Shown: positions 1 to 7,046 of the stretch, piece by piece | Numbering within the stretch: position 1 is the first letter of the stretch | Layout: each line of letters begins with the position of its first letter | Source of the DNA: Alphaproteobacteria bacterium | GTDB taxonomy: Bacteria; Pseudomonadota; Alphaproteobacteria; Sphingomonadales; Sphingomonadaceae | Direction: 5' to 3' | Assembly: GCA_028869975.1 (NCBI GenBank) | Contig: JAGWQR010000104.1 | Span: 1-14,343, forward strand | DNA: 14,343 nucleotides | Translations under genes and position numbers: made by a program | Notes under the pieces: model-generated | Databases searched by the model: none | What the model was told of the DNA's origin: nothing | What the model saw: the letters and a program-made list of their open reading frames with translations, nothing else

Positions 1-811
1 CGATATTGCGGGAAATATCCTGCGCAACCATCGAGAAACTGCTCATATCATAGCTCAGACGGCCCTCGCGCCATGATGCAACGGAGTCCGCGCGCACGGT
101 GCTCAGTTTGAACGAGCCCGTGGCTGGATCCGATGTCAGCGCCTGTCCGGCATGGAGTGGCACGGCGCGCTGATCGGGATCAAACAGGACGCTGCCCTCC
201 TTGACCGCGATTATGTCGGCGTCGGTATCGCGGATAACATCGAAAATAGTGCCGACATCACGCACCGGTGTTGAGCCGACAAGCAGGGTAAACGGGTGCG
301 CAGCGTTATGGGTCACCGCGAACGTCGCCTCACCGCTTTTCAATGCGGCATAACGGGGATCATGACGATCGAGTTCAAGCCGGGTAGCGCCGTTAAGGGC
401 AATCTGCGTGCCGTCGGTCATGAAAATGTCACGATGCTCGCCCGGCGCTGTCTGCACCACATAACGCTGATCCGCCCAGAAATACTGTGCAGAATATCCA
501 GCAATGAGCAACGCAAACGTGGCGGCAATCCCCCCGCCCCACCAGCGCAGCCGCGCCGGATAAGGCCTGGTCTCGGGCTCATTCTCGTTACAGGGCATTT
601 CGGGAGCAGTGGCACGTTCGCCAAGCACCTGTTCAAGGGCGTGGTCTGTATCACACACCGTGTCGAACGCCGCAACATGCCGGGGATCAGCCTCCAGCCA
701 GAGGGTGAAGTCCTCCCATGTGCGGGAATCGCCCTCCGCAAGGCGAATATGCCAATGAATCGCCTCATCCATCATGGCATTTTCGTGCAAATTGTCTCGA
801 TCAGAACTCAT
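1..811 (-). CDS. FecR-family anti-sigma regulator, C-terminus cut by the window edge
   Basis: Translating the minus strand from the ATG at 809-811 gives 270 codons without a stop to the left edge, so the gene is partial. An N-terminal region of about 85 residues carries the FecR N-terminal pattern (EAIHWHIRL near 16-24, WLEADPRHVAAFD near 38-50). One membrane-spanning segment follows near 92-106. The rest is the periplasmic FecR domain, with the typical TAPGEHRDIFMTDGT (about 121-135), a conserved LN, and the late LSYD...DISRN. FecR proteins sit in the inner membrane, bind a cognate ECF sigma factor on the cytoplasmic side, and release it when a TonB-dependent receptor signals substrate binding. 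The start overlaps the end of the sigma-factor gene by 11 bp, which indicates translational coupling. The receptor expected downstream lies outside the window. Family assignment is firm; the signal is unknown. Confidence 0.9.
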   Translation of the reverse strand, partial: MSSDRDNLHENAMMDEAIHWHIRLAEGDSRTWEDFTLWLEADPRHVAAFDTVCDTDHALEQVLGERATAPEMPCNENEPETRPYPARLRWWGGGIAATFALLIAGYSAQYFWADQRYVVQTAPGEHRDIFMTDGTQIALNGATRLELDRHDPRYAALKSGEATFAVTHNAAHPFTLLVGSTPVRDVGTIFDVIRDTDADIIAVKEGSVLFDPDQRAVPLHAGQALTSDPATGSFKLSTVRADSVASWREGRLSYDMSSFSMVAQDISRNI

Positions 812-1427
812 GTTGGATATCCTTGATGCTGAGACGATTCTCGTCCGCATTTTCCGCATCAAGATCTTCGCGGGCATCCATAATAAGGCGATATGCGCGT
901 TGCAGGTGTTTCTCGACGGCGCTTACGCTGATGCCATGCGCGCACGCAATGTCCTTTTGCGGTTCGCCATCAAGGCGGTATCGTCGCAGGATGTCAACGG
1001 TGCGTTCGGGCAGCATCGCCAGTCGTCCGCGCACAAACGCCAGGCGTTCCCGATCAATCAATATGGTTTCAATCGAAGGCTGGCGATCCGCTTCCGGGTT
1101 GGGTTCGGCCATGGCGCCATGCCAGTGATCTTCCCGACGTTTGCGCAAAACTGCTGAACGGCGACGATCAATGAAGATATTATGCGCCATTTTGTAGAGA
1201 TAGGCTTTGGGATCGGCGATTGGCCCCGTCGGCTGTGCGCTGAGTTTGAGCATGATTTCCTGCACCAGGTCTTCCGCTTCATGCGAAGCCGCACCGCGCG
1301 CCTCGAGAAACCGCATCAAACCCGGGCGCATTTCAAGGCAGATGGCGATAATTCCATCGTCAGTCACCTTGGGCAAGGCGGAATGTTCGGTCATGAGTCG
1401 CAGGCGTATCGGATTCCCTGGGGGCAT
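801..1427 (-). CDS. ECF RNA polymerase sigma factor, FecI type
   Basis: A protein of up to 208 residues with the two ECF sigma domains. Region 2 spans about 36-92, with EAEDLVQEIMLKL (50-62) and YLYKMAHNIFIDRRR (76-90), which bind core polymerase and the -10 element. Region 4 spans about 132-186, with RLAMLPERTVDILRRY followed by the helix-turn-helix EPQKDIACAHGISVSAVEKHL. These features match FecI-type sigma factors that drive transport genes. The stop codon lies 11 bp inside the FecR gene, so the pair forms one unit. The start is uncertain: the ATG at 1427 and an in-frame ATG at 1394 (12 codons in) both lack a strong ribosome-binding site, and the sigma domain is intact from either. The gene is transcribed away from the plus-strand operon beginning at 1569. 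Whether it controls that operon cannot be told from sequence alone. Confidence 0.88.
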   Translation of the reverse strand: MPPGNPIRLRLMTEHSALPKVTDDGIIAICLEMRPGLMRFLEARGAASHEAEDLVQEIMLKLSAQPTGPIADPKAYLYKMAHNIFIDRRRSAVLRKRREDHWHGAMAEPNPEADRQPSIETILIDRERLAFVRGRLAMLPERTVDILRRYRLDGEPQKDIACAHGISVSAVEKHLQRAYRLIMDAREDLDAENADENRLSIKDIQHEF

Positions 1428-1568
1428 GGCAACCCCAGACAGGCACGTCGAGAGTGACCATATGCCCCGGCGCAGACAAGCGCATCGCCAGCGCGAAATC
1501 GCTCAATACCATATCCGGCGCTATCATTTATGAATATTGTGCTGACCAAGGCAGAAGGAGAAGTGCCG
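1428..1568. promoter_or_regulatory. Divergent intergenic region between the sigma-factor gene and the plus-strand operon
   Basis: These 141 bp separate two divergent transcription units and must hold the promoters of at least the plus-strand operon. I see no pair of -35/-10 boxes good enough to assign. A TATCAT at 1522-1527 could be a plus-strand -10, but its -35 partner is poor. An in-frame ATG at 1530 could extend the VOC gene, but it has a much worse ribosome-binding context than the ATG at 1569. No long inverted repeat stands out. Confidence 0.35.
1553..1560 (+). promoter_or_regulatory. Ribosome-binding site that fixes the VOC gene start
   Basis: AGAAGGAG ends 8 nt before the ATG at 1569. 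It is a strong Shine-Dalgarno match and decides in favour of that start over the in-frame ATG at 1530, which lacks one. Confidence 0.75.
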
Positions 1569-2081
1569 ATGCCGTCGTTGCTCAATCGGGAAACTGGAGC
1601 GGTTCATCCGGGTGAACGGACGATGTGCGCCGAGCATTTTCAGATGGCTTATGTTACCAATAATCCAGATCAGGCCTGCACCCTGCTCACCCGGCAGCTC
1701 GGTATCCGCGCGTTCAGCGCTCTCGATGGGATCAATGCGGAGGGCGGACGCATGGATGTGCGCTTCGCCTGGCGCGGCACCCTGATGTATGAGATTATTC
1801 ATGCCAGTGGACCCGGAAGCGCCATATTCATGCACCAGATTGAGGGCTTGCCAGATTTTGCGCTCCACCATCATCATCTTGGTTTCCTGGTTCAGGATCG
1901 CGCACACTGGGAATCCGTCCTGGATGATGCGCAGAAGAATGGCTGCGAAATACCCTGGAAAAGCAGCAATACGCTGGTTGACGCCTGTTTTGTCAAACGC
2001 CCCGGCTTCCCGCACCTGTTTGAATATTTATTGCCGACAGTCGCGGGCCTCGCTTTTTTCAACAATGTACCGAGAAGCTGA
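1569..2081 (+). CDS. VOC-superfamily (glyoxalase/dioxygenase-fold) protein
   Basis: A 170-residue protein. The fold pattern is that of the vicinal oxygen chelate superfamily: a first strand with His23 (AEHFQMAYVT), a middle strand with Glu75 (LMYEIIHAS), a His cluster HHHHLGF at 100-106 opening the second module, and Glu152 in HLFEYLLP near the end. These lie where VOC enzymes place their divalent-metal ligands, so a metal-dependent lyase, isomerase or dioxygenase is plausible. The ligand assignment is inference from position. It is first in a run of co-directional genes and ends 23 bp before the SDR gene, so it is probably co-transcribed with it. The chosen start has a strong ribosome-binding site. 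The protein is soluble, with no signal peptide. The substrate is unknown; the alternatives are a glyoxalase-like isomerase or a non-catalytic binding protein. Confidence 0.8.
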   Translation: MPSLLNRETGAVHPGERTMCAEHFQMAYVTNNPDQACTLLTRQLGIRAFSALDGINAEGGRMDVRFAWRGTLMYEIIHASGPGSAIFMHQIEGLPDFALHHHHLGFLVQDRAHWESVLDDAQKNGCEIPWKSSNTLVDACFVKRPGFPHLFEYLLPTVAGLAFFNNVPRS

Positions 2082-2104
2082 CGCAATACTCTGGAGCTTG
2101 TCTT

Positions 2105-2902
2105 ATGAAACCATACGAACGCCTCGCGCTCACTGGCCGGGTCGCCCTCATCACGGGTGGCGGCACCGGTATCGGCAAGGAAACGGCGCGCCTGATGGCC
2201 GCGCGCGGCGCTGATCTCATGCTGGCCGGTCGCCGGATCGAGCCCCTGGAGCAGACAGCAGAACAGATTATCGCCGAGACAGGGCGCAAGGTGTTGATCC
2301 GTCCGACCAACGTCACCATCCCGGAAGAAGCGCAGGCGCTTGTAGCGGATACGGCAGCCGCGTTCGACCGGCTCGACATCCTGGTCAACAATGCCGGCAA
2401 GGGCACGCATCGCCCGTTGCGCACGATGGATCCGGGGATATGGGACAAGGATCTGCGTCTCAACCTCAACGCCGCATTTTATTGCGCGCAGGCTGCCTAC
2501 CCGTATCTCAAGAATTCAGGCAAGGGCGCGATTGTCAACATCTCATCGCTGGCAGGCGTCAACGGCACGCTTGGCGTGGGTGCCTATTCAGCGGCGAAAG
2601 CCGGACTGCATCAGTTCACACGGGTTGCGGCAGGCGAATGGGGGCCAAAGGGCATCCGTGTAAACAGCGTCGCCCCGGGGATGATTGGTACCGAGCTGGC
2701 CAAAGCGAACTGGACAAAAACCGGTTACGACGCAATGACGGCGAGCAAGGGATTTCCGCTGCGGCGCTATGGTGAAAGCTACGAGCTGGCGGAAGTTATC
2801 GCATTTCTGGCAAGCGATGCCGCCTCCTATGTCACCGGCGAACTCTTTGTTGTCGGCGGCGGGCCTCAGATCAAGGGCATGATTGACACGGACGAAGGGT
2901 GA
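2105..2902 (+). CDS. Short-chain dehydrogenase/reductase (classical SDR, probably NADP-dependent)
   Basis: A 265-residue classical SDR of normal length. The cofactor loop TGGGTGIG is at 17-24 and NNAG at 95-98. The catalytic set is Ser148, Tyr161 and Lys165 (YSAAK), with an Asn near 120. The PGMIGTEL stretch at 191-198 and the closing LASDAASYVTGELFVVGGG are also typical. Two arginines at the end of the second strand (AGRR, 41-44) favour NADP(H) over NAD(H). The enzyme should interconvert an alcohol and a ketone on a small molecule in the cytoplasm; the substrate cannot be read from the sequence. A GGAG 8 nt upstream supports the start. Its stop touches the next gene: an alternative GTG start of the sulfotransferase overlaps it by 4 bp. 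A second alcohol dehydrogenase lies two genes on, suggesting successive oxidoreductions on one compound. Confidence 0.93.
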   Translation: MKPYERLALTGRVALITGGGTGIGKETARLMAARGADLMLAGRRIEPLEQTAEQIIAETGRKVLIRPTNVTIPEEAQALVADTAAAFDRLDILVNNAGKGTHRPLRTMDPGIWDKDLRLNLNAAFYCAQAAYPYLKNSGKGAIVNISSLAGVNGTLGVGAYSAAKAGLHQFTRVAAGEWGPKGIRVNSVAPGMIGTELAKANWTKTGYDAMTASKGFPLRRYGESYELAEVIAFLASDAASYVTGELFVVGGGPQIKGMIDTDEG

Positions 2903-2910
2903 TAGCTGAC

Positions 2911-4104
2911 ATGGACAATTCCTACGATCCTCCGGCCCGTTTTGAGAACGCAACCGACCAGCTTCATGAACTGGTCAGCAAGCAGACCGGGATGACAGAC
3001 TTCGGCCCACCCGATTATCTGCCCGGATTGCGGGCGCTGCTCATGTCGATGGATTATGACCCGCAGTTCACCGAACTGGGCCGCCGTTTTGCTTGGGGTG
3101 AAGTGGTGAACACGCTCATGGGCCGCGCTCATGCCTTTGCTGCGATGAAGGCCAATCCTGGCTTCGATGTGCACCCGATCGTTGCGCCGGTGGTCATCAC
3201 CGGTGTGCCGCGTACCGGCACCACAGCTTTGCACCGGCTGCTGGCAGTTGATCCCCGTCTTCAGGGATTGCAGACATGGTTGCTTGATTCGCCGATGCCG
3301 CGTCCCCCGCGCGACACCTGGGAACGCTACCCTGCATTCCAAAAATCTGTTGCCTTGATCGAGGCGCGCTACGAACATGCCCCGCAAAAGCGCGCGGCGC
3401 ATCATGTGGCTGCCGGGGAAATCCATGAATGCTGTATGTTGCTGCGCCAGCAATTTGTCTCGAACATACTCTCATGCATGTTCTCATCCGCCAGTTATGA
3501 TGCCTGGTGGCAGTCAACCAGTGAGGAAACTGCCTATCGTTACTATCGCAAATGTGTCGCACTGATCGGAAGCAGCGCGCCTGAAAAGCGCTGGCTGCTG
3601 AAGAATCCAGGCCATATCGAAAATCTCGATCTGCTCTTTGCGGTTTTCCCCGATGCCAAAGTCATCCAGACGCATCGTGATCCGGCCAAGGCGATCCCCA
3701 GCCTTGTTTCATTGCTGATGCAGCTCGCCGCCGTTATGGAGGATCCGGCACGGAGGTCGCTGCGCGGCAAAATCATGCTCAGCCGCGAAGTCGCCAAATG
3801 GTCGAACGCGGTCAGGCGCTGCCAAAACGTCCGGGAAACCCATCATGGCCAGGTGCTCGACATTGTTCATGCCGATTTCCACGCCAACCCCTTGCAGGTG
3901 GTTGAACGAATCTATGACTTCATTGGCTGGGACATCCCCGACGATACCCGTGCTGCGCTTGCCCGGCGCATTGCCGAGCAGCCCGAACGCGCCCATGGTG
4001 TCCATCGCTATAGTATTGCCGATTACGGGATGACCGAGGATGAAGCGCGTGCCCCGTTCGCCGACTATATCGCCCGGTTCGATCTGCTGGAGCAGCGCAG
4101 GTGA
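2911..4104 (+). CDS. Sulfotransferase family protein (PAPS-dependent type)
   Basis: A 397-residue protein of the bacterial sulfotransferase family related to PF13469. The 5'-phosphosulfate-binding loop is GVPRTGTTAL (98-107), close to the consensus PRSGTT. The 3'-phosphate-binding part is VIQTHRDPAKAIPS (251-264). LLKNPGH (229-235) and the late HRYSIADYGMTEDE (365-378) are also typical of the family. Such enzymes move a sulfuryl group from PAPS to a hydroxyl or amine; no acceptor can be predicted. No signal peptide is visible, so it is cytoplasmic. The start is a choice between the ATG at 2911, with GAAGGG 11 nt upstream, and a GTG at 2899 that overlaps the SDR stop; I prefer the ATG. The 3' end overlaps the next gene by 4 bp. 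A sulfotransferase inside an oxidoreductase operon is unusual and may mean the substrate is conjugated. Confidence 0.88.
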   Translation: MDNSYDPPARFENATDQLHELVSKQTGMTDFGPPDYLPGLRALLMSMDYDPQFTELGRRFAWGEVVNTLMGRAHAFAAMKANPGFDVHPIVAPVVITGVPRTGTTALHRLLAVDPRLQGLQTWLLDSPMPRPPRDTWERYPAFQKSVALIEARYEHAPQKRAAHHVAAGEIHECCMLLRQQFVSNILSCMFSSASYDAWWQSTSEETAYRYYRKCVALIGSSAPEKRWLLKNPGHIENLDLLFAVFPDAKVIQTHRDPAKAIPSLVSLLMQLAAVMEDPARRSLRGKIMLSREVAKWSNAVRRCQNVRETHHGQVLDIVHADFHANPLQVVERIYDFIGWDIPDDTRAALARRIAEQPERAHGVHRYSIADYGMTEDEARAPFADYIARFDLLEQRR

Positions 4105-5132
4105 GGGCCGCCATTTATCCAGGAAATGGCCAGACCGTCCGTATTGAGACAGTGCCTGATCCTGTCCCCGCGCCCGGAGAACTGCTCATCAAGGTTGACC
4201 GCTGCGGCATCTGCGGGACGGACCTTTCAATGACCAGGGGCGGGCGCTGGGACTTTGGTCAAAATGTTCAGTTCGGGCATGAATATGCCGGCACGGTAAT
4301 CGGGTATGGCAAGGGTGTGGAGGGTTGGCGTGAGGGCGATCATATTGCCGTTCTCCCCTCGGTCGCCTGCGGAGAATGTCGCTCTTGCCGCAGCCATGGC
4401 AACAATGTGCTGTGCGCGTCCAAGCCGGGCAATGTCATGACTGGCTTTGCAGAATATGCACGCGTGCCGACAAGCGTAGCCACGAGACTGCCCTCGGTAC
4501 TTTCGATGGCCGATGGCGCCCTGATCGAGCCGCTCGCGATCAGCCTCTATGGTGTCAGCCTGGCGAGAATTCAGCCAGGTAATCCTGTACTTGTGCTCGG
4601 TGGGGGCACTGTGGCGCTTTACGCAATCTACTGGGCAAGACGGCTGGGTGCAGGAAAAATTGTCGCTATGTCGCGTTCGCCGCGCCGCAAGGACCTGAGC
4701 CTGGCTATGGGGGCGGATGTCTTCATGGGCTATGAAGAATGTGAAACGGGTGCAGTGATCGAGGCGCTGGGTGGGGTTTCGCCCCGGCTTGTATTCGAGG
4801 CGGTTGGTGCGGAAGGAATGCTGCACAAGGCGATCAGCCATGTCGCACAGTTTGGGACGGTAATCAGCCTTGGCTTCTGCACTTCACCCGATTCACTGAT
4901 CCCCGCAATCGCCGCATATAAATGCGCCGCGATACAGTTTGCTGTCGGCTACAGAATGAATGAATTCCTGTATATCGCCGACCAGATGGACAAGGGGCAC
5001 TGCGATCCCAAGGTGATCATCACCCGGAATGAGCCGCTCTCGGCGCTTCCGGCCATGTTGGCTTTGCTGCGTGGTGCGAATGAGGAAACCAAAATCCACA
5101 TTCACTGCAATCCGGGCCAGACAGATGACTGA
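4101..5132 (+). CDS. Zinc-dependent medium-chain alcohol dehydrogenase (GroES/Rossmann)
   Basis: A 343-residue zinc alcohol/polyol dehydrogenase. The catalytic zinc site is Cys38 in CGICGTD with His60-Glu61 in GHEYAG. The structural zinc site has four cysteines at 90, 93, 96 and 105. IEPLAISLYG (142-151) is the usual segment before the Rossmann domain. The nucleotide loop reads GGGTVAL (167-173), with Ala where many relatives have the last Gly. The second strand ends SRSPRR, with no acidic residue, which suggests NADP(H). The start is a GTG overlapping the sulfotransferase stop in a GTGA arrangement, a sign of translational coupling; no better in-frame start lies near. It probably oxidises a secondary alcohol or reduces a ketone on the same molecule as the SDR (inference). 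The substrate is unknown; threonine/sorbitol dehydrogenase-like enzymes are the nearest general type. Confidence 0.92.
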   Translation: MRAAIYPGNGQTVRIETVPDPVPAPGELLIKVDRCGICGTDLSMTRGGRWDFGQNVQFGHEYAGTVIGYGKGVEGWREGDHIAVLPSVACGECRSCRSHGNNVLCASKPGNVMTGFAEYARVPTSVATRLPSVLSMADGALIEPLAISLYGVSLARIQPGNPVLVLGGGTVALYAIYWARRLGAGKIVAMSRSPRRKDLSLAMGADVFMGYEECETGAVIEALGGVSPRLVFEAVGAEGMLHKAISHVAQFGTVISLGFCTSPDSLIPAIAAYKCAAIQFAVGYRMNEFLYIADQMDKGHCDPKVIITRNEPLSALPAMLALLRGANEETKIHIHCNPGQTDD

Positions 5133-6327
5133 TGAACACGATCCGCACGTCGTAATGTCCCGGAACCCGGATTTTTTTGAGCTGCTCTCGCCATTGCAAG
5201 TGGCGCTCGACCACCTTTCGGAAACCTGGCGTCCCGCAGACCCTGCTTACCAGGCCGATGTCTATCGCCAGACGATGACCAGCCTGTCCTACGCATATTT
5301 CATGTATTTCCATGCCGATGCAGAGCACCCTGACTGGGCGCCGCTGTGGAACCCGGTCTATACCCTGCAACCGAATCCGGACGATATCTATGTCCAGTCC
5401 CCTATTCGCGGTGATCTGGTCTATCGCGTTTCGGGCAACCGTGGCACCTGCAAGATCCTCTCCTTCACCAGTCAGGCGGCACTGTCGGGTACGGTTGACA
5501 ATATGCCTGTACCCAATGGACACAATGAACTCGACACCAATGAGCTTGGTATCGGGTTGGGCGAGGATTTCTCGATCATCTTCAGTGCTGCGCGGCCGGA
5601 GAATTATTCCGGTCGCTGGGCACCGCTTCACCCCGCCGCGCGTGGCATGTATCTGCGCTATCGCATGTATGACTGGGAAAATGAGACCGATCCGCACCTG
5701 TCAATCGAGTGCCTCAGCCCTGTTGATCCCAAACCGCGATACACGCCTGAACAGATCATGGCGCGTATCCATGAAATGGCCCAGTTCCCGGCGCGAAAAA
5801 CCAAGCTCTATTACGCGATGCAGAACGGCGTGAAGAACAGGGTTGGCTTCAATGTTTTTGAACCGGTGCGCTACCCCGGTGCGCTCGTCAAGCAAACCTA
5901 CTGGCCAGCCTGCTTTCGTATGGAGCCGGACGAGGCACTGATTATCGAAACCGAGATACCCAGTGATGCACCCTATTGGAACATCCAGCTTAACGATCCG
6001 CTCTTCAATGCGCTTGAGTATGTTTATCGTCTTTCCAGCACCAATGGCGCAATGTCCATGCTATCATCGGACGGCAGGTATCGCGGCGTTATAGCGCTCA
6101 CCGATCCCGGTGTGCCGAACTGGCTCGATCCGGCGGGCTACACCGAAGGCGGCATTTATGGCCGCTGGTATGATTGTTCAAGCGAACCAGTGCCAACGAT
6201 CACCAGAGTCAAGCTGGCTGAACTGCGCAATCACCTGCCTGCGGATACCCCAATTGTGACGCCGGAGCAGCGCCGTGAAGAGCTGGCCCGCCGTGTGCGC
6301 GCCTGCCAGCGACGCCGCAGGTGGTGA
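5125..6327 (+). CDS. DUF1214-like protein of unknown function
   Basis: A 400-residue protein. Its C-terminal half carries the pattern I associate with DUF1214-containing proteins: PYWNIQLND (283-291), an STNG segment (305-308), DGRYRGVIALTDPGVPNWLD (316-335), then GGIYGRW and a final VTPEQRREELARR. The N-terminal half, about 15-200, with NPDDIYVQSPIRGD near 84-97, resembles the DUF1254/1214 module but I cannot assign a domain with confidence. There is no signal peptide or membrane segment. No biochemical role is established for the family to my knowledge. It overlaps the preceding dehydrogenase by 8 bp, so it belongs to the same operon and probably acts on the same compound. The start at 5125 follows from this overlap; an upstream in-frame ATG at 5029 would lie deep in the previous gene. 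A tail of arginines (RRRRW) ends the protein. Confidence 0.8.
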   Translation: MTDEHDPHVVMSRNPDFFELLSPLQVALDHLSETWRPADPAYQADVYRQTMTSLSYAYFMYFHADAEHPDWAPLWNPVYTLQPNPDDIYVQSPIRGDLVYRVSGNRGTCKILSFTSQAALSGTVDNMPVPNGHNELDTNELGIGLGEDFSIIFSAARPENYSGRWAPLHPAARGMYLRYRMYDWENETDPHLSIECLSPVDPKPRYTPEQIMARIHEMAQFPARKTKLYYAMQNGVKNRVGFNVFEPVRYPGALVKQTYWPACFRMEPDEALIIETEIPSDAPYWNIQLNDPLFNALEYVYRLSSTNGAMSMLSSDGRYRGVIALTDPGVPNWLDPAGYTEGGIYGRWYDCSSEPVPTITRVKLAELRNHLPADTPIVTPEQRREELARRVRACQRRRRW

Positions 6328-6372
6328 TTTGACGGCAACGAATTTCCGAACGCGCGTGCAGCGACACCGGCG

Positions 6373-6401
6373 TTGACAGCCGAAGCCCGCGGCAATATCG
6401 C
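6373..6401 (+). promoter_or_regulatory. Candidate sigma-70 promoter before the FMN reductase gene
   Basis: TTGACA at 6373-6378 is a perfect -35 box, followed after 17 bp by TATCGC at 6396-6401 as a -10. It lies in the only sizeable gap (112 bp) of the plus-strand run and would start transcription about 30 nt before the reductase ATG. It suggests the reductase can be expressed separately from the five genes upstream. The assignment is by consensus only. Confidence 0.4.
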
Positions 6402-6439
6402 CACCTTCGCAAATCTCGGAAAAAAGATAAGGAAATGCG

Positions 6440-7030
6440 ATGTCTCCAGCCGATGACACGAAGCCGCTCATTATAGGGATTGGGGGGACGTTTGCGCCGA
6501 CTTCATCGACCGAGCAGGCATTGAGGATTGCGCTCGATATGGCGGGTGAGAGTGGCGCGCGCACGATGGTGTTTGGGGCATCCGCGCTGGTGGCGCTGGC
6601 GCATTATGGCACGCCTGACTGTGCCCGCTCCGATGCGGCCGCCGGGCTGGTTGCGGCGATCCGCGCGGCGGACGGGCTGATTATTGCCAGCCCCGGTTAT
6701 CATGGAACGATTTCGGGGCTGGTCAAGAATGCGGTTGATTATATCGAGGAAACCGCGCGCGACCCGCGCCCCTATCTGGATGGTCTGCCGGTGGGCCTGA
6801 TCGCAACTGCCTTTGGCTGGCAGGCGGCGGTGAGCACGCTCAACACCCTGCGCACGATTGTGCATGCCCTGCGCGGATGGCCTACACCTTTGGGTGTCGC
6901 GATCAATTCGAGCAGCGGCCCGTTCCGCGACGGGCTCTGTGTTGACGAGGCGGTGACTCGACAACTCGGCACGCTGGGGCAACAGGTCGTCGATTTTGCA
7001 CAGCAACGACAGCAGGCCAGGCCGCGTTAA
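6440..7030 (+). CDS. NADPH-dependent FMN reductase family protein
   Basis: A 196-residue flavodoxin-fold protein. The N-terminal phosphate-binding loop reads GIGGTFAPTSSTE (13-25). The family signature SPGYHGTISGLVKNAVDYI (84-102) is very close to the usual SPEYNGSIPGxLKNAxDW. FGWQAAVSTLNTLR near 125-138 corresponds to the flavin-contacting loop before the last helices. Members reduce FMN with NAD(P)H and often feed two-component monooxygenases, or reduce quinones and azo compounds; no partner oxygenase is in the window. The start has TAAGGA at 6428-6433, 6 nt upstream. A 112-bp gap with its own promoter candidate separates it from the DUF1214-like gene, so its link to that operon is likely but not certain. 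It converges with the GH3 gene, 16 bp away, and I see no clear terminator between them. Confidence 0.9.
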   Translation: MSPADDTKPLIIGIGGTFAPTSSTEQALRIALDMAGESGARTMVFGASALVALAHYGTPDCARSDAAAGLVAAIRAADGLIIASPGYHGTISGLVKNAVDYIEETARDPRPYLDGLPVGLIATAFGWQAAVSTLNTLRTIVHALRGWPTPLGVAINSSSGPFRDGLCVDEAVTRQLGTLGQQVVDFAQQRQQARPR

Positions 7031-7046
7031 AACGGTTTCTGCCAGG

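Noticed and set aside
296..826. Plus-strand reading frame of 176 codons opposite the FecR gene
   Set aside because: It lies antisense to a clear FecR protein, has no ribosome-binding site and shows no family motif.
5029..5124. 32-codon N-terminal extension of the DUF1214-like protein
   Set aside because: It lies within the 3' part of the alcohol dehydrogenase gene, and its Cys/Arg-rich residues look like out-of-frame translation.
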